From an uncultured Lachnospiraceae bacterium (GTDB lineage Bacteria; Bacillota; Clostridia; Lachnospirales; Lachnospiraceae): 18,552 nt of DNA. The translations under genes were made by a program, and so were the position numbers. The notes beneath the pieces are model-generated. The model was given only the letters and a program-made list of their open reading frames with translations, ran no database searches and was not told the DNA's origin. This document shows, piece after piece, positions 1-8,133 of the stretch; position 1 is the stretch's first letter; each line of letters opens with the position of its first letter. The stretch covers positions 1 to 18,552 of the forward strand of contig CAJUED010000040.1 of NCBI GenBank assembly GCA_910585075.1, read 5' to 3'.

Positions 1-3
1 CCT

Positions 4-486
4 ATGAGCTCCAAAACCAAAATTGTTGTACTTCATCTGAAAGAATTAATATATACCGGCCTGTTTGCACTGCTGGGAATATTATTTATCATTCTCCTCA
101 TTATCATGTTCGTACCAAAAGACAAAAAAACGGAAACCGTTGTGGATACCCCTTCCGCTGTCTATGTCCCGGGGATTTACACCACATCTCTGGTTTTAAA
201 CGACAATGCGGTGGACGTGGAGGTCACCGTGGATGAAACCAACATCAATGACATCCGTATCGTCAATCTAGATGAGGCCGTGGCAACCATGTTTCCTCTG
301 CTTGAGCCCTCCTTTGACGATCTGGCAAATCAGATATTAAAGAGCCAGTCGCTGGAAAATATCACCTATGCGGACGACAATAAGTATACCTCCATGGTTT
401 TGTTAAATGCCATTAAATCCTCCCTCAGCAAAGCGGCGGCTCCTTCGCCTTCGGGGAGTCCCTCCGCTTCGCCTTCCCCTGAATAA
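4..486 (+). CDS. Small membrane-anchored protein, possibly FMN-binding-like fold
   Basis: The product of about 160 residues has one N-terminal membrane segment (about residues 15-37) after a short basic leader, so the rest should lie outside the cell. The soluble part (about 50-145) starts with a GxY pattern (PGIYTTSL) followed by alternating strands with VDVEVTVDE and a helix-rich end. This loosely resembles FMN-binding domain proteins, but I see no clear flavin threonine motif, so the function is open. The C-terminus is a Pro/Ser tail (PSPSGSPSASPSPE), common in cell-wall-spanning linkers. The reading frame is open to the left edge, so the ATG at 4 may not be the true start and no ribosome binding site can be judged. 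It converges with nadE across a terminator. The gene is clearly real from its membrane segment and composition; the family assignment is weak. Confidence 0.75.
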   Translation: MSSKTKIVVLHLKELIYTGLFALLGILFIILLIIMFVPKDKKTETVVDTPSAVYVPGIYTTSLVLNDNAVDVEVTVDETNINDIRIVNLDEAVATMFPLLEPSFDDLANQILKSQSLENITYADDNKYTSMVLLNAIKSSLSKAAAPSPSGSPSASPSPE

Positions 487-490
487 ATAT

Positions 491-510
491 GCTTGTTGCA
501 TCAAACGCCG
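491..510. repeat. Intergenic repeat, single partial copy (site A)
   Basis: GCTTGTTGCATCAAACGCCG matches the core of a short repeat seen also at 5473-5555, 10000-10046 and 14905-14920. It lies between convergent genes, just past the stop of the left gene. Read on the minus strand the core is close to GCGTTTGATGCAATAAGC. Confidence 0.5.
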
Positions 511-536
511 CCACATTTCATATTTATTGAACAAAT

Positions 537-569
537 AACAGGCCGGAATTTTTCTTTTCCCGGCCTGTT
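537..569. terminator. Convergent terminator hairpin between the left gene and nadE
   Basis: A perfect 10-bp stem, AACAGGCCGG (537-546) pairing with CCGGCCTGTT (560-569), encloses a 13-nt A/T-rich loop. It sits in the 103-bp gap between two convergent genes. The T-rich trailing sequence is better on the minus strand (TTATTTGTTC after the stem), so it should mainly end nadE transcription and may work weakly in the other direction. Confidence 0.75.
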
Positions 570-589
570 ACAATCCCTCGCACTACAAT

Positions 590-2500
590 CTATAATTTTT
601 CAATCTGCTCCATCCACACCCTTACGCAGGCATCGGAGGGCATCCGCAAATCTCCCCTGGGGGACACCGCAACACTTCCGACCTTAGGCCCATCCGGAAG
701 GCAGGAACGTTTAAATTGCTGGGAGAAAAATCTTTTATAAAAAATTTTCATCCATTTTAAAATCACTTCATCTTCATATTGCCCTGCAAAGGAAAGCCGT
801 GCAATCCGGTAGATTTTTTCCGGTTCAAATCCGCACCGCAGCATATAATACAGGAAATAATCGTGAAGCTCATAAGGCCCTACCAAATCTTCCGTTTTCT
901 GGGCGATCACTCCGTCCACCGGAGGAAGCAGTTCCGGGCTTACCGGCGTATCCAGCACGTCCAGCAAAATTCCCATCAGCTGATCATTTCCGCAGGTATC
1001 CGCATAATAGCGCACCAGATGGCGCACCAGGGTCTTGGGAACCCCTGCGTTTACCCCATACATGGACATGTGGTCTCCGTTATAGGTAGCCCAGCCCAGC
1101 GCCAGCTCTGACATATCCCCGGTACCGATCACCATGCCGTTTACCTGATTGGCAATGTCCATCAGCACCTGGGTCCGCTCTCTGGCCTGGCTGTTTTCAT
1201 AGGTTACGTCATGGTTGTCCATACTTTGGCCGATATCCCTAAAGTGAACGGTCACCGCCTCTCTGATATCCACCTCTTTTAAAGTCGCCCCCAGAATTTC
1301 CGTGAGCCTGCAGGCATTCTCGTAAGTCCTGTCCGTGGTTCCAAAACAGGGCATGGTCACCGCAATGATATTTTCTCTGGGAATCCCCAGCATATCAAAA
1401 GTCCGCGCGCTTACCAGCAGCGCCAGCGTAGAGTCAAGTCCCCCTGACACGCCCACCACAGCCTTCTTACAGCCCGTGTGCTCCATACGCTTTTTCAGCC
1501 CCATGGACTGAATGGACAGAATTTCATCACAGCGTTTTTCCTTCTCATCCTTATTTTCCGGTACGAAGGGCATGCAGGAAAAGCTGCGGCAAAGCTTTGT
1601 TTCTTCTTCCTTTAAGGCAAAAGAGATAACCTTGTAGTCCTCACTATGACCGCAGGCAAAGGTGTTCATCCTTCTGCGCTCCATACGAAGTTTGTTAATG
1701 TCAATATCCCCATAAACTGTCTGGCTCAAAAACCGCTGTCCCTTTGCCACCATGGTACCGTTTTCCGCAATCATATTATGGCCGCCAAAGACCAAATCCT
1801 GGGTGGACTCACCCTCCCCGCTGCTACAGTACACATACCCTGCAATCAGCTTTGCGCTTGTGGACCTGACCAGCATCTCCCGGTAAGCGTCCTTATTCAC
1901 CGTCTCGTTGGAAGCGGACAGGTTCACCAAAAGGGTGGCTCCCGCCATGGCATGGGAAATATCCGGCGCATCCGGAGCCCAGATATCTTCACATATTTCA
2001 CAGCCCACCACAAGTCCTTCCATTTCCTCACACTTTAACAGAATATTCGTTCCAAAGGGAATTTCTTTTCCGTTAAAGGTCACGGAGACAGCCTTTCTGT
2101 TTCCCCTTCTGAAATATCTGGTCTCGTAAAACTCTCCATAGGAAGGAATAAAAGCTTTGGGAATCATACAAAGCACTTCCCCATCATGGACAGCCGCCGC
2201 CACATTGTATAATTTCCCTTCCCGTTCAAAAGGCAGTCCCACAAACACCAGGGCGTCCATTCCCTTTGTAAATTCCGCTATCTTTGCAAGTTCCTCTTTG
2301 CAGGAGGTAAGAAGCCTTTCCTGCAAAAACAAATCCTCACAGGTATAACCGCTGATGCAAAGTTCGGGGAAAACAATCACCTTGGCCCCTTCGCCTGCTG
2401 CCGTCTCAATCCCCTTTCGGATTTGTTCTCTGTTAAAAAAGGTGTCCGCCACCTTTACCTTAGGCGTAACAGCCGCCACTTTTATAAATCCATGTTTCAT
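590..2500 (-). CDS. nadE: Glutamine-dependent NAD(+) synthase
   Basis: This cytoplasmic enzyme makes NAD from nicotinic acid adenine dinucleotide, ATP and glutamine. At 636 residues it has the usual two-domain layout. The N-terminal nitrilase-type glutaminase domain (about 1-290) shows the Glu-Lys-Cys triad as E46 (FPELCISGY), K115 (IPKAFIPSYGEF) and C170 (VGCEICEDIW). The C-terminal synthetase domain carries the ATP pyrophosphatase P-loop SGGLDS (352-357) and later TGDMSELALGW and YGVNAG patterns. A start two codons upstream (2506) is possible, but the AGGGG at 2509-2513 is only 2 nt from it and an ideal 8 nt from the ATG at 2500, so I chose 2500. It is the last gene of the minus-strand run. 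The gap to hslO contains the inverted pair TATCACA/TGTGATA. Confidence 0.97.
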   Translation of the reverse strand: MKHGFIKVAAVTPKVKVADTFFNREQIRKGIETAAGEGAKVIVFPELCISGYTCEDLFLQERLLTSCKEELAKIAEFTKGMDALVFVGLPFEREGKLYNVAAAVHDGEVLCMIPKAFIPSYGEFYETRYFRRGNRKAVSVTFNGKEIPFGTNILLKCEEMEGLVVGCEICEDIWAPDAPDISHAMAGATLLVNLSASNETVNKDAYREMLVRSTSAKLIAGYVYCSSGEGESTQDLVFGGHNMIAENGTMVAKGQRFLSQTVYGDIDINKLRMERRRMNTFACGHSEDYKVISFALKEEETKLCRSFSCMPFVPENKDEKEKRCDEILSIQSMGLKKRMEHTGCKKAVVGVSGGLDSTLALLVSARTFDMLGIPRENIIAVTMPCFGTTDRTYENACRLTEILGATLKEVDIREAVTVHFRDIGQSMDNHDVTYENSQARERTQVLMDIANQVNGMVIGTGDMSELALGWATYNGDHMSMYGVNAGVPKTLVRHLVRYYADTCGNDQLMGILLDVLDTPVSPELLPPVDGVIAQKTEDLVGPYELHDYFLYYMLRCGFEPEKIYRIARLSFAGQYEDEVILKWMKIFYKRFFSQQFKRSCLPDGPKVGSVAVSPRGDLRMPSDACVRVWMEQIEKL

Positions 2501-2516
2501 CGTCATATCCCCTGCA

Positions 2517-2539
2517 TATCACAAGCTACGCCTGTGATA
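2517..2539. other. Inverted repeat just upstream of nadE
   Basis: TATCACA (2517-2523) and TGTGATA (2533-2539) form a 7-bp inverted repeat with a 9-nt spacer, immediately upstream of the nadE ribosome binding site. It could be a weak leader hairpin or an operator. The rest of the 2501-2624 gap shows no convincing promoter or terminator. Confidence 0.35.
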
Positions 2540-2624
2540 CTGCATTACTGAAAACTTTGTTCAATGTTTTCCGCATCTGGCAATTCCCCCTGCGGCTGCC
2601 CTTTCGTTCCCAATACCGCAGAGA

Positions 2625-3503
2625 CTATCTGCTTTTCTCCAGAAGCTCTTTCAACTCCTTTACCGAAAACCGATAAGATGTATTACAAAAATGACAATTC
2701 ACCTCAATATCTTTATTCTCGGAAATCATTTCCTTAATTTCCTTCCTGCCGATACTGATGATTGCCCTTTCCACCCGCTTTTTATCACATCCGCAGTAAA
2801 ACTGTGCAGGCATGGTATCCACAATTTCCAAATCCAGTCCTTTTAAAAGCAGTCCCAGCATTTCCTCCGGGGTTTTACCTTCATCAAGCACCTTCGTCAC
2901 CGACGAAAACTCCGCCAGGTTCTTCTCCAGGGCCGCAATCACCTTGTCCTCCGTAAAGGGCATCAGCTGCACAATAAATCCCCCGGCCTGCCGCACCGTG
3001 TTATCTCTTTCCATCAAAACGCCCAGGCCCACACTGGAAGGAACCTGCTCCGAGGTTGCAAAATAATAGGTAAGATCCTCCGCAATCTCTCCCGTCTGTA
3101 ATGCAGTCTGCCCCACATAAGGCTCTTTTAACCCTAAATCCTTCACTACCCGGAGCATTCCGCCTCCAACTGCGCCTCCCACATCCAGCTTCCCCAAAGG
3201 ACTGGGCGGAAGCATAACCTGAGGCTCTATTGCATAACCTTTTACATTTCCCTTGCTGTCAGCTGTGACCGTCATACCCTTCACCGGGCCGTCCCCACTG
3301 ATTTGCAAAGTAAGTAAATCCTTTTCTCCTTTTAACATGGCGCCCATCATCACGCCGCCTGTCATCAGACGCCCAAGAGCCGCGCTTACCACCGGGCTGG
3401 TATCGTGAGCCCGCCTTCCCGCCTCCACCAAATCCCTGGTGGTTGCCGCAAAAGCCCTGATTTGCGCGCCGGCCGCCGTTGCTCTGACTATATAATCTGA
3501 CAT
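2625..3503 (-). CDS. hslO: Redox-regulated chaperone Hsp33
   Basis: Hsp33 is a cytoplasmic holdase that is off when reduced and zinc-bound, and turns on when oxidants form disulfides in its C-terminal zinc centre. The product is 292 residues, the usual size. The four zinc ligands are seen as CGC at C237 and C239 and CxxC at C270 and C273 (NCHFC). The N-terminal half has the family core, with RLMTGGVMMGAMLKG near 45-59 and ISGDGPVKGMTV near 68-79. The start ATG has GAGGT at 3509-3513, 5 nt upstream. It lies between the methyltransferase and nadE genes in a same-strand run with gaps of about 115-125 bp. Oxidative stress and NAD supply are a plausible shared theme, but shared transcription is inferred only from spacing and the lack of strong terminators. 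Confidence 0.97.
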   Translation of the reverse strand: MSDYIVRATAAGAQIRAFAATTRDLVEAGRRAHDTSPVVSAALGRLMTGGVMMGAMLKGEKDLLTLQISGDGPVKGMTVTADSKGNVKGYAIEPQVMLPPSPLGKLDVGGAVGGGMLRVVKDLGLKEPYVGQTALQTGEIAEDLTYYFATSEQVPSSVGLGVLMERDNTVRQAGGFIVQLMPFTEDKVIAALEKNLAEFSSVTKVLDEGKTPEEMLGLLLKGLDLEIVDTMPAQFYCGCDKKRVERAIISIGRKEIKEMISENKDIEVNCHFCNTSYRFSVKELKELLEKSR

Positions 3504-3619
3504 ATTTTACCTCATTCCTGCGCTGCTTTTTGCGCATTCCAAACTTGTGGATTATCAATTCCTCAATCCGGTCTTTCCGTACACCCTTTTTTAAAATAAC
3601 CGGAACAAATTACAGGCTC

Positions 3620-4555
3620 TCAAAGCTTCTTTATCCCTTTTCCCTGCTCCCGGGCCACAATATAAATTCTCTCGCTACACTCTCCCGGCTGTTCATGGGT
3701 ATCCGCGTCCAGCAAAAGCACCACTTCCATCCCTGCGCCTTCCACAAACCCAAGCATTTCCTCAAGGGTATAGCCCCTTTGCAGATGGGTTTCCGTAAAC
3801 CGCCGAAACAGGCCGCTCTTTTCTTCCTGGGCAAATATGGTCAGGTCGTATTCGTTGATCCGCTCCTGTTCGTGGTAATAATTCTCCCAGATAAAGCTGC
3901 AGGTCTCCCTGTTCTCCGCAATGGTGGTATCCCCTATGACCTTTTCATATTTATAAACTGTGTTAAAATCAAAGATAAAAAGGCCGCCGGGATACAGATA
4001 ATTGTTTACCAGTGAAAAAACATCCTCCACTTCCTCATCTTCCAGAAGATAATTCACCGAGTCGCAGACGCTTATCACTGTTCCAACAGTGCTGTACAAA
4101 TCCAGATCCCGCATATCCTGACAGAGGTAAAGAATCTCACTGCCTGACTTTTCTTTCTTTTCAAGGGCAAGACGGAGCATCTCCTCAGAGTTGTCCACTC
4201 CCATCATGTCATAGCCCTTTGCATACAAAAGCTCTGTCAGAGTACCTGTTCCGCATCCCAAATCCAGCACCAGATTCCGCTCCGTCTCCAAAGCTTCCTC
4301 CTGCACAATATGCCTCTCCCTTTCCTCTCCCCGGAAAAAGTCATTTTCTTCCACGGCTTCCGCTTCCTCCGGACGTGCTTCTGCTCCCACACATCCGCTC
4401 TCACTTGAAGATGCAAAGTCAGGAACCCTGGCACCCGAAGGTTTGGAAATTCCATATTTTTCTATCAATTCCGCAATAAAATCCGCCCATGCCTCATAAG
4501 GCGTATCTTCCATAAAAATATCATACACACCGGCAAAATCCGTATAAGCTTCCAA
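3620..4555 (-). CDS. Class I SAM-dependent methyltransferase with acidic insert, TTG start
   Basis: This is a cytoplasmic class I methyltransferase of unknown substrate, 311 residues. The N-terminus MEAYTDFAGVYDIFMEDTPY is typical of a Firmicute methyltransferase group. SAM motif I is LDLGCGTG (97-104), followed by GVDNSEEML and a conserved CDSVNYLL segment (the acceptor-loop region). Between the first helix and motif I is an acidic, low-complexity stretch (about 37-93, rich in Glu, Ala and Ser), which is long compared with the near-direct link I would expect. I chose a TTG start at 4555 because GGAGGA at 4561-4566 sits 5 nt upstream and the family N-terminus begins there. An ATG at 4585 would add ten non-conserved residues and place the Shine-Dalgarno sequence inside the gene. 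It starts 39 bp after the DUF368 stop, so it is probably cotranscribed. Confidence 0.9.
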   Translation of the reverse strand: MEAYTDFAGVYDIFMEDTPYEAWADFIAELIEKYGISKPSGARVPDFASSSESGCVGAEARPEEAEAVEENDFFRGEERERHIVQEEALETERNLVLDLGCGTGTLTELLYAKGYDMMGVDNSEEMLRLALEKKEKSGSEILYLCQDMRDLDLYSTVGTVISVCDSVNYLLEDEEVEDVFSLVNNYLYPGGLFIFDFNTVYKYEKVIGDTTIAENRETCSFIWENYYHEQERINEYDLTIFAQEEKSGLFRRFTETHLQRGYTLEEMLGFVEGAGMEVVLLLDADTHEQPGECSERIYIVAREQGKGIKKL

Positions 4556-4594
4556 TGAAATCCTCCATGCGTCCGACACCCGCAAATTTGGGCT

Positions 4595-5440
4595 CTATTC
4601 CCCAAGCTTCATCGCAATCACAAAACCAGCCGCAAAAGTCACCACACTGACCAAAACCCCAAGCACTGTAATGGTTCCCACCTCGCCTAACAGGAAGATG
4701 GCAAAGGGAGAAGCCACAATCAGTCCGATAATCGCCCAGTATGCCTGCATGGGAAATTTTGCAAAAATAATCTCAACCAGCTTTGCAATGGCAAAAATAC
4801 CTACTACAATTCCAAGCCCCATAGGAACCAATACGCCGCATCCCTGCATAATGCCTGCCATGTCAAAAGACACCAGTGCCGTGACAAAGTTCTTAATTGT
4901 GGCTACAATCGGATTGTAATATCCCATAAGAAGCAGCATCATAGAACCGCTGACCCCCGGAATGACCATGGTAGCCGAAGCAATAATCCCAACCACAAAC
5001 AATTTTATCACAGACCAGAGACTGAAAGTCAAATCCGCAGCGGCGCCTTCTTCTTCCCCTATGGCCGCCATCCCTACCACAATGGCAAAAAATATCAGGC
5101 AGGGAATGATATAGCTGACCTTGATTCCCTGTCCCTTCACCTTCTTATAAACCGCAGGGAGTCCGCCCACAATCAGACCAATAAACAGACAGTTGGTCTG
5201 CAAAGGGAAATGCTCAAAAGCAGGCTCTATGATAAAAGACAAACCCACCAGTGCAATTCCCATTCCTATGGCAATGGGAATTAAAAATTTCAGACTTTCC
5301 TTAAATTCCTTAAACAGATGGGTCACACTGTGAATCAGTTTATCGTAAATCCCCATGGACACCGCCATGGTTCCCCCGCTGACTCCAGGAATAATATTTG
5401 CCGTTCCCATCACAACACCTTTTAATATGTTCCTAATCAT
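4595..5440 (-). CDS. popT: DUF368 family polyprenyl-phosphate transporter (PopT type)
   Basis: DUF368 proteins have been shown to move undecaprenyl phosphate back across the cytoplasmic membrane so the lipid carrier can be reused for peptidoglycan and other wall polymers. The 281-residue product has about 8 hydrophobic segments and the family's internal duplication: GxxNIIPGVSGGTMA near the N-terminus and a second IPGVSGSMMLLLMGYYNP past the middle. The ATG at 5440 is preferred because GGAGG (5447-5451) is 6 nt upstream. The ATG at 5458 would place that site inside the coding sequence. It follows hisC across a 138-bp gap filled with repeat B and has no own promoter that I can see. Family membership is secure; the transport role is from published work on homologues. 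Confidence 0.93.
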   Translation of the reverse strand: MIRNILKGVVMGTANIIPGVSGGTMAVSMGIYDKLIHSVTHLFKEFKESLKFLIPIAIGMGIALVGLSFIIEPAFEHFPLQTNCLFIGLIVGGLPAVYKKVKGQGIKVSYIIPCLIFFAIVVGMAAIGEEEGAAADLTFSLWSVIKLFVVGIIASATMVIPGVSGSMMLLLMGYYNPIVATIKNFVTALVSFDMAGIMQGCGVLVPMGLGIVVGIFAIAKLVEIIFAKFPMQAYWAIIGLIVASPFAIFLLGEVGTITVLGVLVSVVTFAAGFVIAMKLGE

Positions 5441-5472
5441 CTTTTTCCTCCATTCCAAAGTTCTAAATCATT

Positions 5473-5555
5473 TTGTATCAAACGCTGCCGCTTTACGCCG
5501 GCTGGCTTATCGCCTCAAACGCCATCACTCTATACAAGCCGGCTTATTACAAAAT
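5473..5555. repeat. Intergenic repeat, tandem degenerate copies (site B)
   Basis: Three degenerate copies of the core occur here: TTGTATCAAACGCTG (5473-5487), GCTTATCGCCTCAAACGCC (5505-5523) and GGCTTATTACAAAATTGC (5541-5558). Spacing is about 36-37 nt when read on the minus strand. The block is bounded by ATTTTGTA (5470-5477) and TACAAAAT (5548-5555) as an imperfect inverted repeat, and holds the palindrome AAGCCGGCTT. The segment TTGTATCAAACGCTG-n-GCTTTAC-n-GCTTAT is shared with site C. It occupies most of the gap between hisC and the DUF368 gene. Confidence 0.6.
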
Positions 5556-5578
5556 TGCTGCTGTGCATTCTAAGTACT

Positions 5579-6631
5579 TTACTGTAAATAATCCTCCAAA
5601 AATGCAACCAGCTTCTCCATCTGTTCATCTGTTCCAATCGTGATACGCAGGTAATTGCCGATTCTTTCCTTATTCCAATGTCTTACATATATATTATTTT
5701 CCTTAAGAGCAAGAAAAATATCCTTTGCAAACACCTTTTCATGGGTGGCAAACAAAAAGTTAGCCTTAGAATCCGCCAAAGAAAAGCCCAGCCTTTTTAA
5801 CTGCTTCTTGGTCCACTCCCTGGTCTTTACGATTTTCCCCACAATCTCTTTGAAATAAGCATCATCCAAAACAGCCGCCGTTCCCATTTCAATTACCGGC
5901 ATATTCATGGTATAAGAATTAAAGGAAAACTTTACATCCTTTAAATAGCCAATCAGCTTTTCATTCCCAATTGCAAAACCAATCCGCGCCCCTGCCATTG
6001 CCCGGGATTTTGAAAAGGTCTGCACCACCAGCAGATTGTCATATTTTTCTGTCAGGGGAATGGTGCTCTCGCCTCCAAAATCCACATAAGCCTCATCCAC
6101 AATCACAACCGAGTCCGGATTTGCCGCTATAATCTCCTCAAAAAAGCTTACATCCTCAAGCACTCCGGTAGGCGCATTGGGATTTGGAATCACGATGCCT
6201 CCATTTGGCACAAAGTAATCTTCTTTTCTGATGCAAAATTCTTCGTCAAGGGCGCAGGTTCTATAGGGAATCCGCAAAAGTTCAGCCCACACATCATAAA
6301 AAGAATAGGTGATGTCCGGAAACAGAATCGGCTTGTCCCCATAGAAAAAAGTCATAAATGCCATGGCCAGCACATCATCCGATCCCACGCCCACAAACAC
6401 CTGCTCCGGTCTCACATGATAATAATCCGCAAGCGCATCCACCAGCTTCTGCGCATCCATATCCGGATAAAGCCGCAGCTTCTCACAGTTCATCTGCCTG
6501 AGGACCTCTTTCACCTTCGGAGACGGGGGATAAGGACACTCATTGGTGTTTAACTTTATAACCCCTTCCCTTTTAGGCTGTTCCCCGGCCACATAGGGTT
6601 CCACCCTCCGCACATTTTTTTCCCAGCTCAT
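5579..6631 (-). CDS. hisC: Histidinol-phosphate aminotransferase family (HisC)
   Basis: This is a PLP-dependent fold type I aminotransferase; HisC converts imidazole acetol phosphate to L-histidinol phosphate. Visible features of the 350-residue product are LNTNECPYPPSP near 27-38, the PNPNAPTG segment (about 149-156), the PLP-contacting VDEAYVDF (178-185), and the Schiff-base lysine K208 in TFSKSRAMAGARIG. The start at 6631 has GGAG at 6638-6641, 6 nt upstream, and begins with the family-like MSWEKNVRRVEPY. An ATG at 6643 also has a GGAG 8 nt upstream and cannot be excluded. No other his genes are present, so histidine synthesis is likely but another aromatic or phosphate-bearing substrate is possible. 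It is the first gene of the minus-strand run. Confidence 0.92.
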   Translation of the reverse strand: MSWEKNVRRVEPYVAGEQPKREGVIKLNTNECPYPPSPKVKEVLRQMNCEKLRLYPDMDAQKLVDALADYYHVRPEQVFVGVGSDDVLAMAFMTFFYGDKPILFPDITYSFYDVWAELLRIPYRTCALDEEFCIRKEDYFVPNGGIVIPNPNAPTGVLEDVSFFEEIIAANPDSVVIVDEAYVDFGGESTIPLTEKYDNLLVVQTFSKSRAMAGARIGFAIGNEKLIGYLKDVKFSFNSYTMNMPVIEMGTAAVLDDAYFKEIVGKIVKTREWTKKQLKRLGFSLADSKANFLFATHEKVFAKDIFLALKENNIYVRHWNKERIGNYLRITIGTDEQMEKLVAFLEDYLQ

Positions 6632-6696
6632 ACTAATCTCCATTCCGGATGCTCCGCTCCTGACACCTCCGCCGCACCCACAAGCCCTATGGTAAC

Positions 6697-6723
6697 ATTA
6701 TAAAGGCCCGTCCGCAAGTGCAA
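6697..6723 (-). promoter_or_regulatory. Candidate promoter for the hisC run
   Basis: On the minus strand a perfect -10 TATAAT (6697-6702) is preceded by TTGCAC (6718-6723) with a short 15-nt spacer. Transcription would start near 6690, about 60 nt upstream of hisC. The short spacer lowers confidence; the -10 match and the position in the only gap before hisC support it. Confidence 0.45.
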
Positions 6724-6758
6724 TTCCTCTATCGTATACAAATCTTTAACATTATCCG

Positions 6759-7790
6759 CTACCTGGCGCCGGCTGCCTGCCCACTCCATTCCGCCGCCAG
6801 TCTTTCATATTCCGCCGCCTGCTCTGCAAGCCCCATTTTCTCATAGCACCGGGCAAGCCTCTTAAGAGGGAAATCCCCTCCCGAATGAATATTCAAAATG
6901 CTCTGGGTTTCATAAGCCGCATTGTAATACCAGATGGCCGCCTCCTGATACTCTTTTTTCTCCAGATAGTATTCTCCCAGCTCAAAGCACACCTCGCTTA
7001 CGCCCTCATCAGCCACATCCTTCATGGCATAGCGGTACATTTTCAGGTAATCTCCCCTGATTCTTGCGGCCCTTACCACCACGCAGACCGCTTCTTTCAG
7101 CTGGTCAGGCCCGGTATCTTCTCCCTCCGCCACCTGGGTAAAATACCCTTCCGCTTTCTCAAAATCCTCCACCTTCCCGGCAATCATCAGTTCCCTTGCA
7201 TACATGTTTTTCAGCCGGTCGGACAACTCTTTCCCTTCCTTACACAGTCTTTCAAAAATTGCCAAATCCCTTCCCCCATGGCTTTCCTCCGGCAGATGGG
7301 TAATCTCAATATCGCTGTCAAACACCGTCGGGGAAAGGCGCACTGTCTCGTGCACAGGCTCTATCCACTGAAAAGTGCGGAGCCTTTTAAACAGCTTGGG
7401 CCGCAGTTCTTTGTCATAATTATACACCGTCCCATGGGCAAGCTGGTTTCCATAATACATCTGTACGATTTCCACATCGGGTATCAGATTGGCCTTTAAG
7501 ATTCGGAACTTTTCCCGGTTTTCTTCGTCCAAGACCTCATCCGCATCGGCCGAGTATATATAATCACAGCAGGCTTTTGAAAAAGAAAAATTCCTTGCCG
7601 CGGCAAAGTCCCCTATCCATTTAAAGTCATAAATTTTGTCCGTATACCGGGCGGCAATCCCCTTTGTCCCATCCGTTGACCCTGTGTCCACAATAATAAT
7701 TTCATCCATCAAATCACAGATACTGTCAAGACATCTGGCCAGAACCCTTTCCTCATTTTTTACAATCATACACAAACTAACCGTAACCAC
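6759..7790 (-). CDS. Family 2 glycosyltransferase with TPR-like C-terminal region
   Basis: The 343-residue protein starts with a GT2 (GT-A fold) domain: SLCMIVKNEERVLARCLDSI, IIIVDTGSTDGT (about 31-42), DFAAARNFSF, and the metal-binding DxD as D82-A-D84 in SADADEVLDE. After about residue 200 come helical repeats rich in Ala, Glu and Tyr (for example YYLEKKEYQEAAIWYYNAA and a closing RLARCYEKMGLAEQAAEYERLA) that look like TPRs. This layout is common in Firmicute proteins annotated as GT2/TPR transferases whose acceptor is unknown. There is no membrane segment, so it acts in the cytoplasm. I chose a GTG start at 7790 with GGAGG at 7799-7803, 8 nt upstream, because the domain begins directly there; an ATG at 7886 would add 32 residues across the ribosome binding site. 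Confidence 0.92.
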   Translation of the reverse strand: MVTVSLCMIVKNEERVLARCLDSICDLMDEIIIVDTGSTDGTKGIAARYTDKIYDFKWIGDFAAARNFSFSKACCDYIYSADADEVLDEENREKFRILKANLIPDVEIVQMYYGNQLAHGTVYNYDKELRPKLFKRLRTFQWIEPVHETVRLSPTVFDSDIEITHLPEESHGGRDLAIFERLCKEGKELSDRLKNMYARELMIAGKVEDFEKAEGYFTQVAEGEDTGPDQLKEAVCVVVRAARIRGDYLKMYRYAMKDVADEGVSEVCFELGEYYLEKKEYQEAAIWYYNAAYETQSILNIHSGGDFPLKRLARCYEKMGLAEQAAEYERLAAEWSGQAAGAR

Positions 7791-7828
7791 TATGTTTTCC
7801 TCCCGATTCAATTTCCGTTTCCATATCA

Positions 7829-7857
7829 TTGACAACCGTAATATCATACGATATAGT
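7829..7857 (+). promoter_or_regulatory. Strong sigma-A type promoter toward the DUF6020-like gene
   Basis: TTGACA (7829-7834), a 17-nt spacer and TATAGT (7852-7857) match the consensus in 11 of 12 positions. The predicted start near 7864 would give a leader of about 270 nt before the ATG at 8134. The same sequence lies just upstream of the divergent glycosyltransferase gene, so this 343-bp gap (7791-8133) is a shared control region. Confidence 0.65.
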
Positions 7858-7981
7858 GTTTCTAAATGCCGAATATTACGAACCATAATCCTTCGGGCGC
7901 ATCTTCCGATTTATACAATATTTCAAGCCGCCATATACGGAAAGCCATATTCACACATATTTTAGCCAAATGTCCAAAGAT

Positions 7982-8020
7982 GCAAAAAGCATATCTTGCG
8001 CTTTGCACTTTTTATGCTTT
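7982..8020 (+). promoter_or_regulatory. Leader hairpin(s) upstream of the DUF6020-like gene
   Basis: AAAGCATA (7986-7993) can pair with TATGCTTT (8013-8020). Alternatively TGCA-AAGC (7981-7990) pairs with GCTTTGCA (8000-8007), which is followed by CTTTTT and looks like a weak terminator. The two structures are mutually exclusive, as in attenuation, but the stems are short. I see no known riboswitch consensus in this leader. Confidence 0.3.
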
Positions 8021-8133
8021 GCGGCTCTTGTGTATGGCTGTTTTCCTCATTACTGGCAAAAGTAACAGGAATATCTATGGCATTTTCTATAGATTATAAC
8101 ATAAGACACTTTTAAGGAACAGGAGTAATTACA

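Noticed and set aside
3259..3558. A 99-residue minus-strand frame overlapping the start of hslO
   Set aside because: It is frame-shifted against conserved Hsp33 sequence, and its Gly/Arg-rich product is a typical shadow translation.
6885..7499. A 204-residue + strand frame opposite the GT2 gene
   Set aside because: It is antisense to conserved glycosyltransferase motifs and has no start signal or domain sign.
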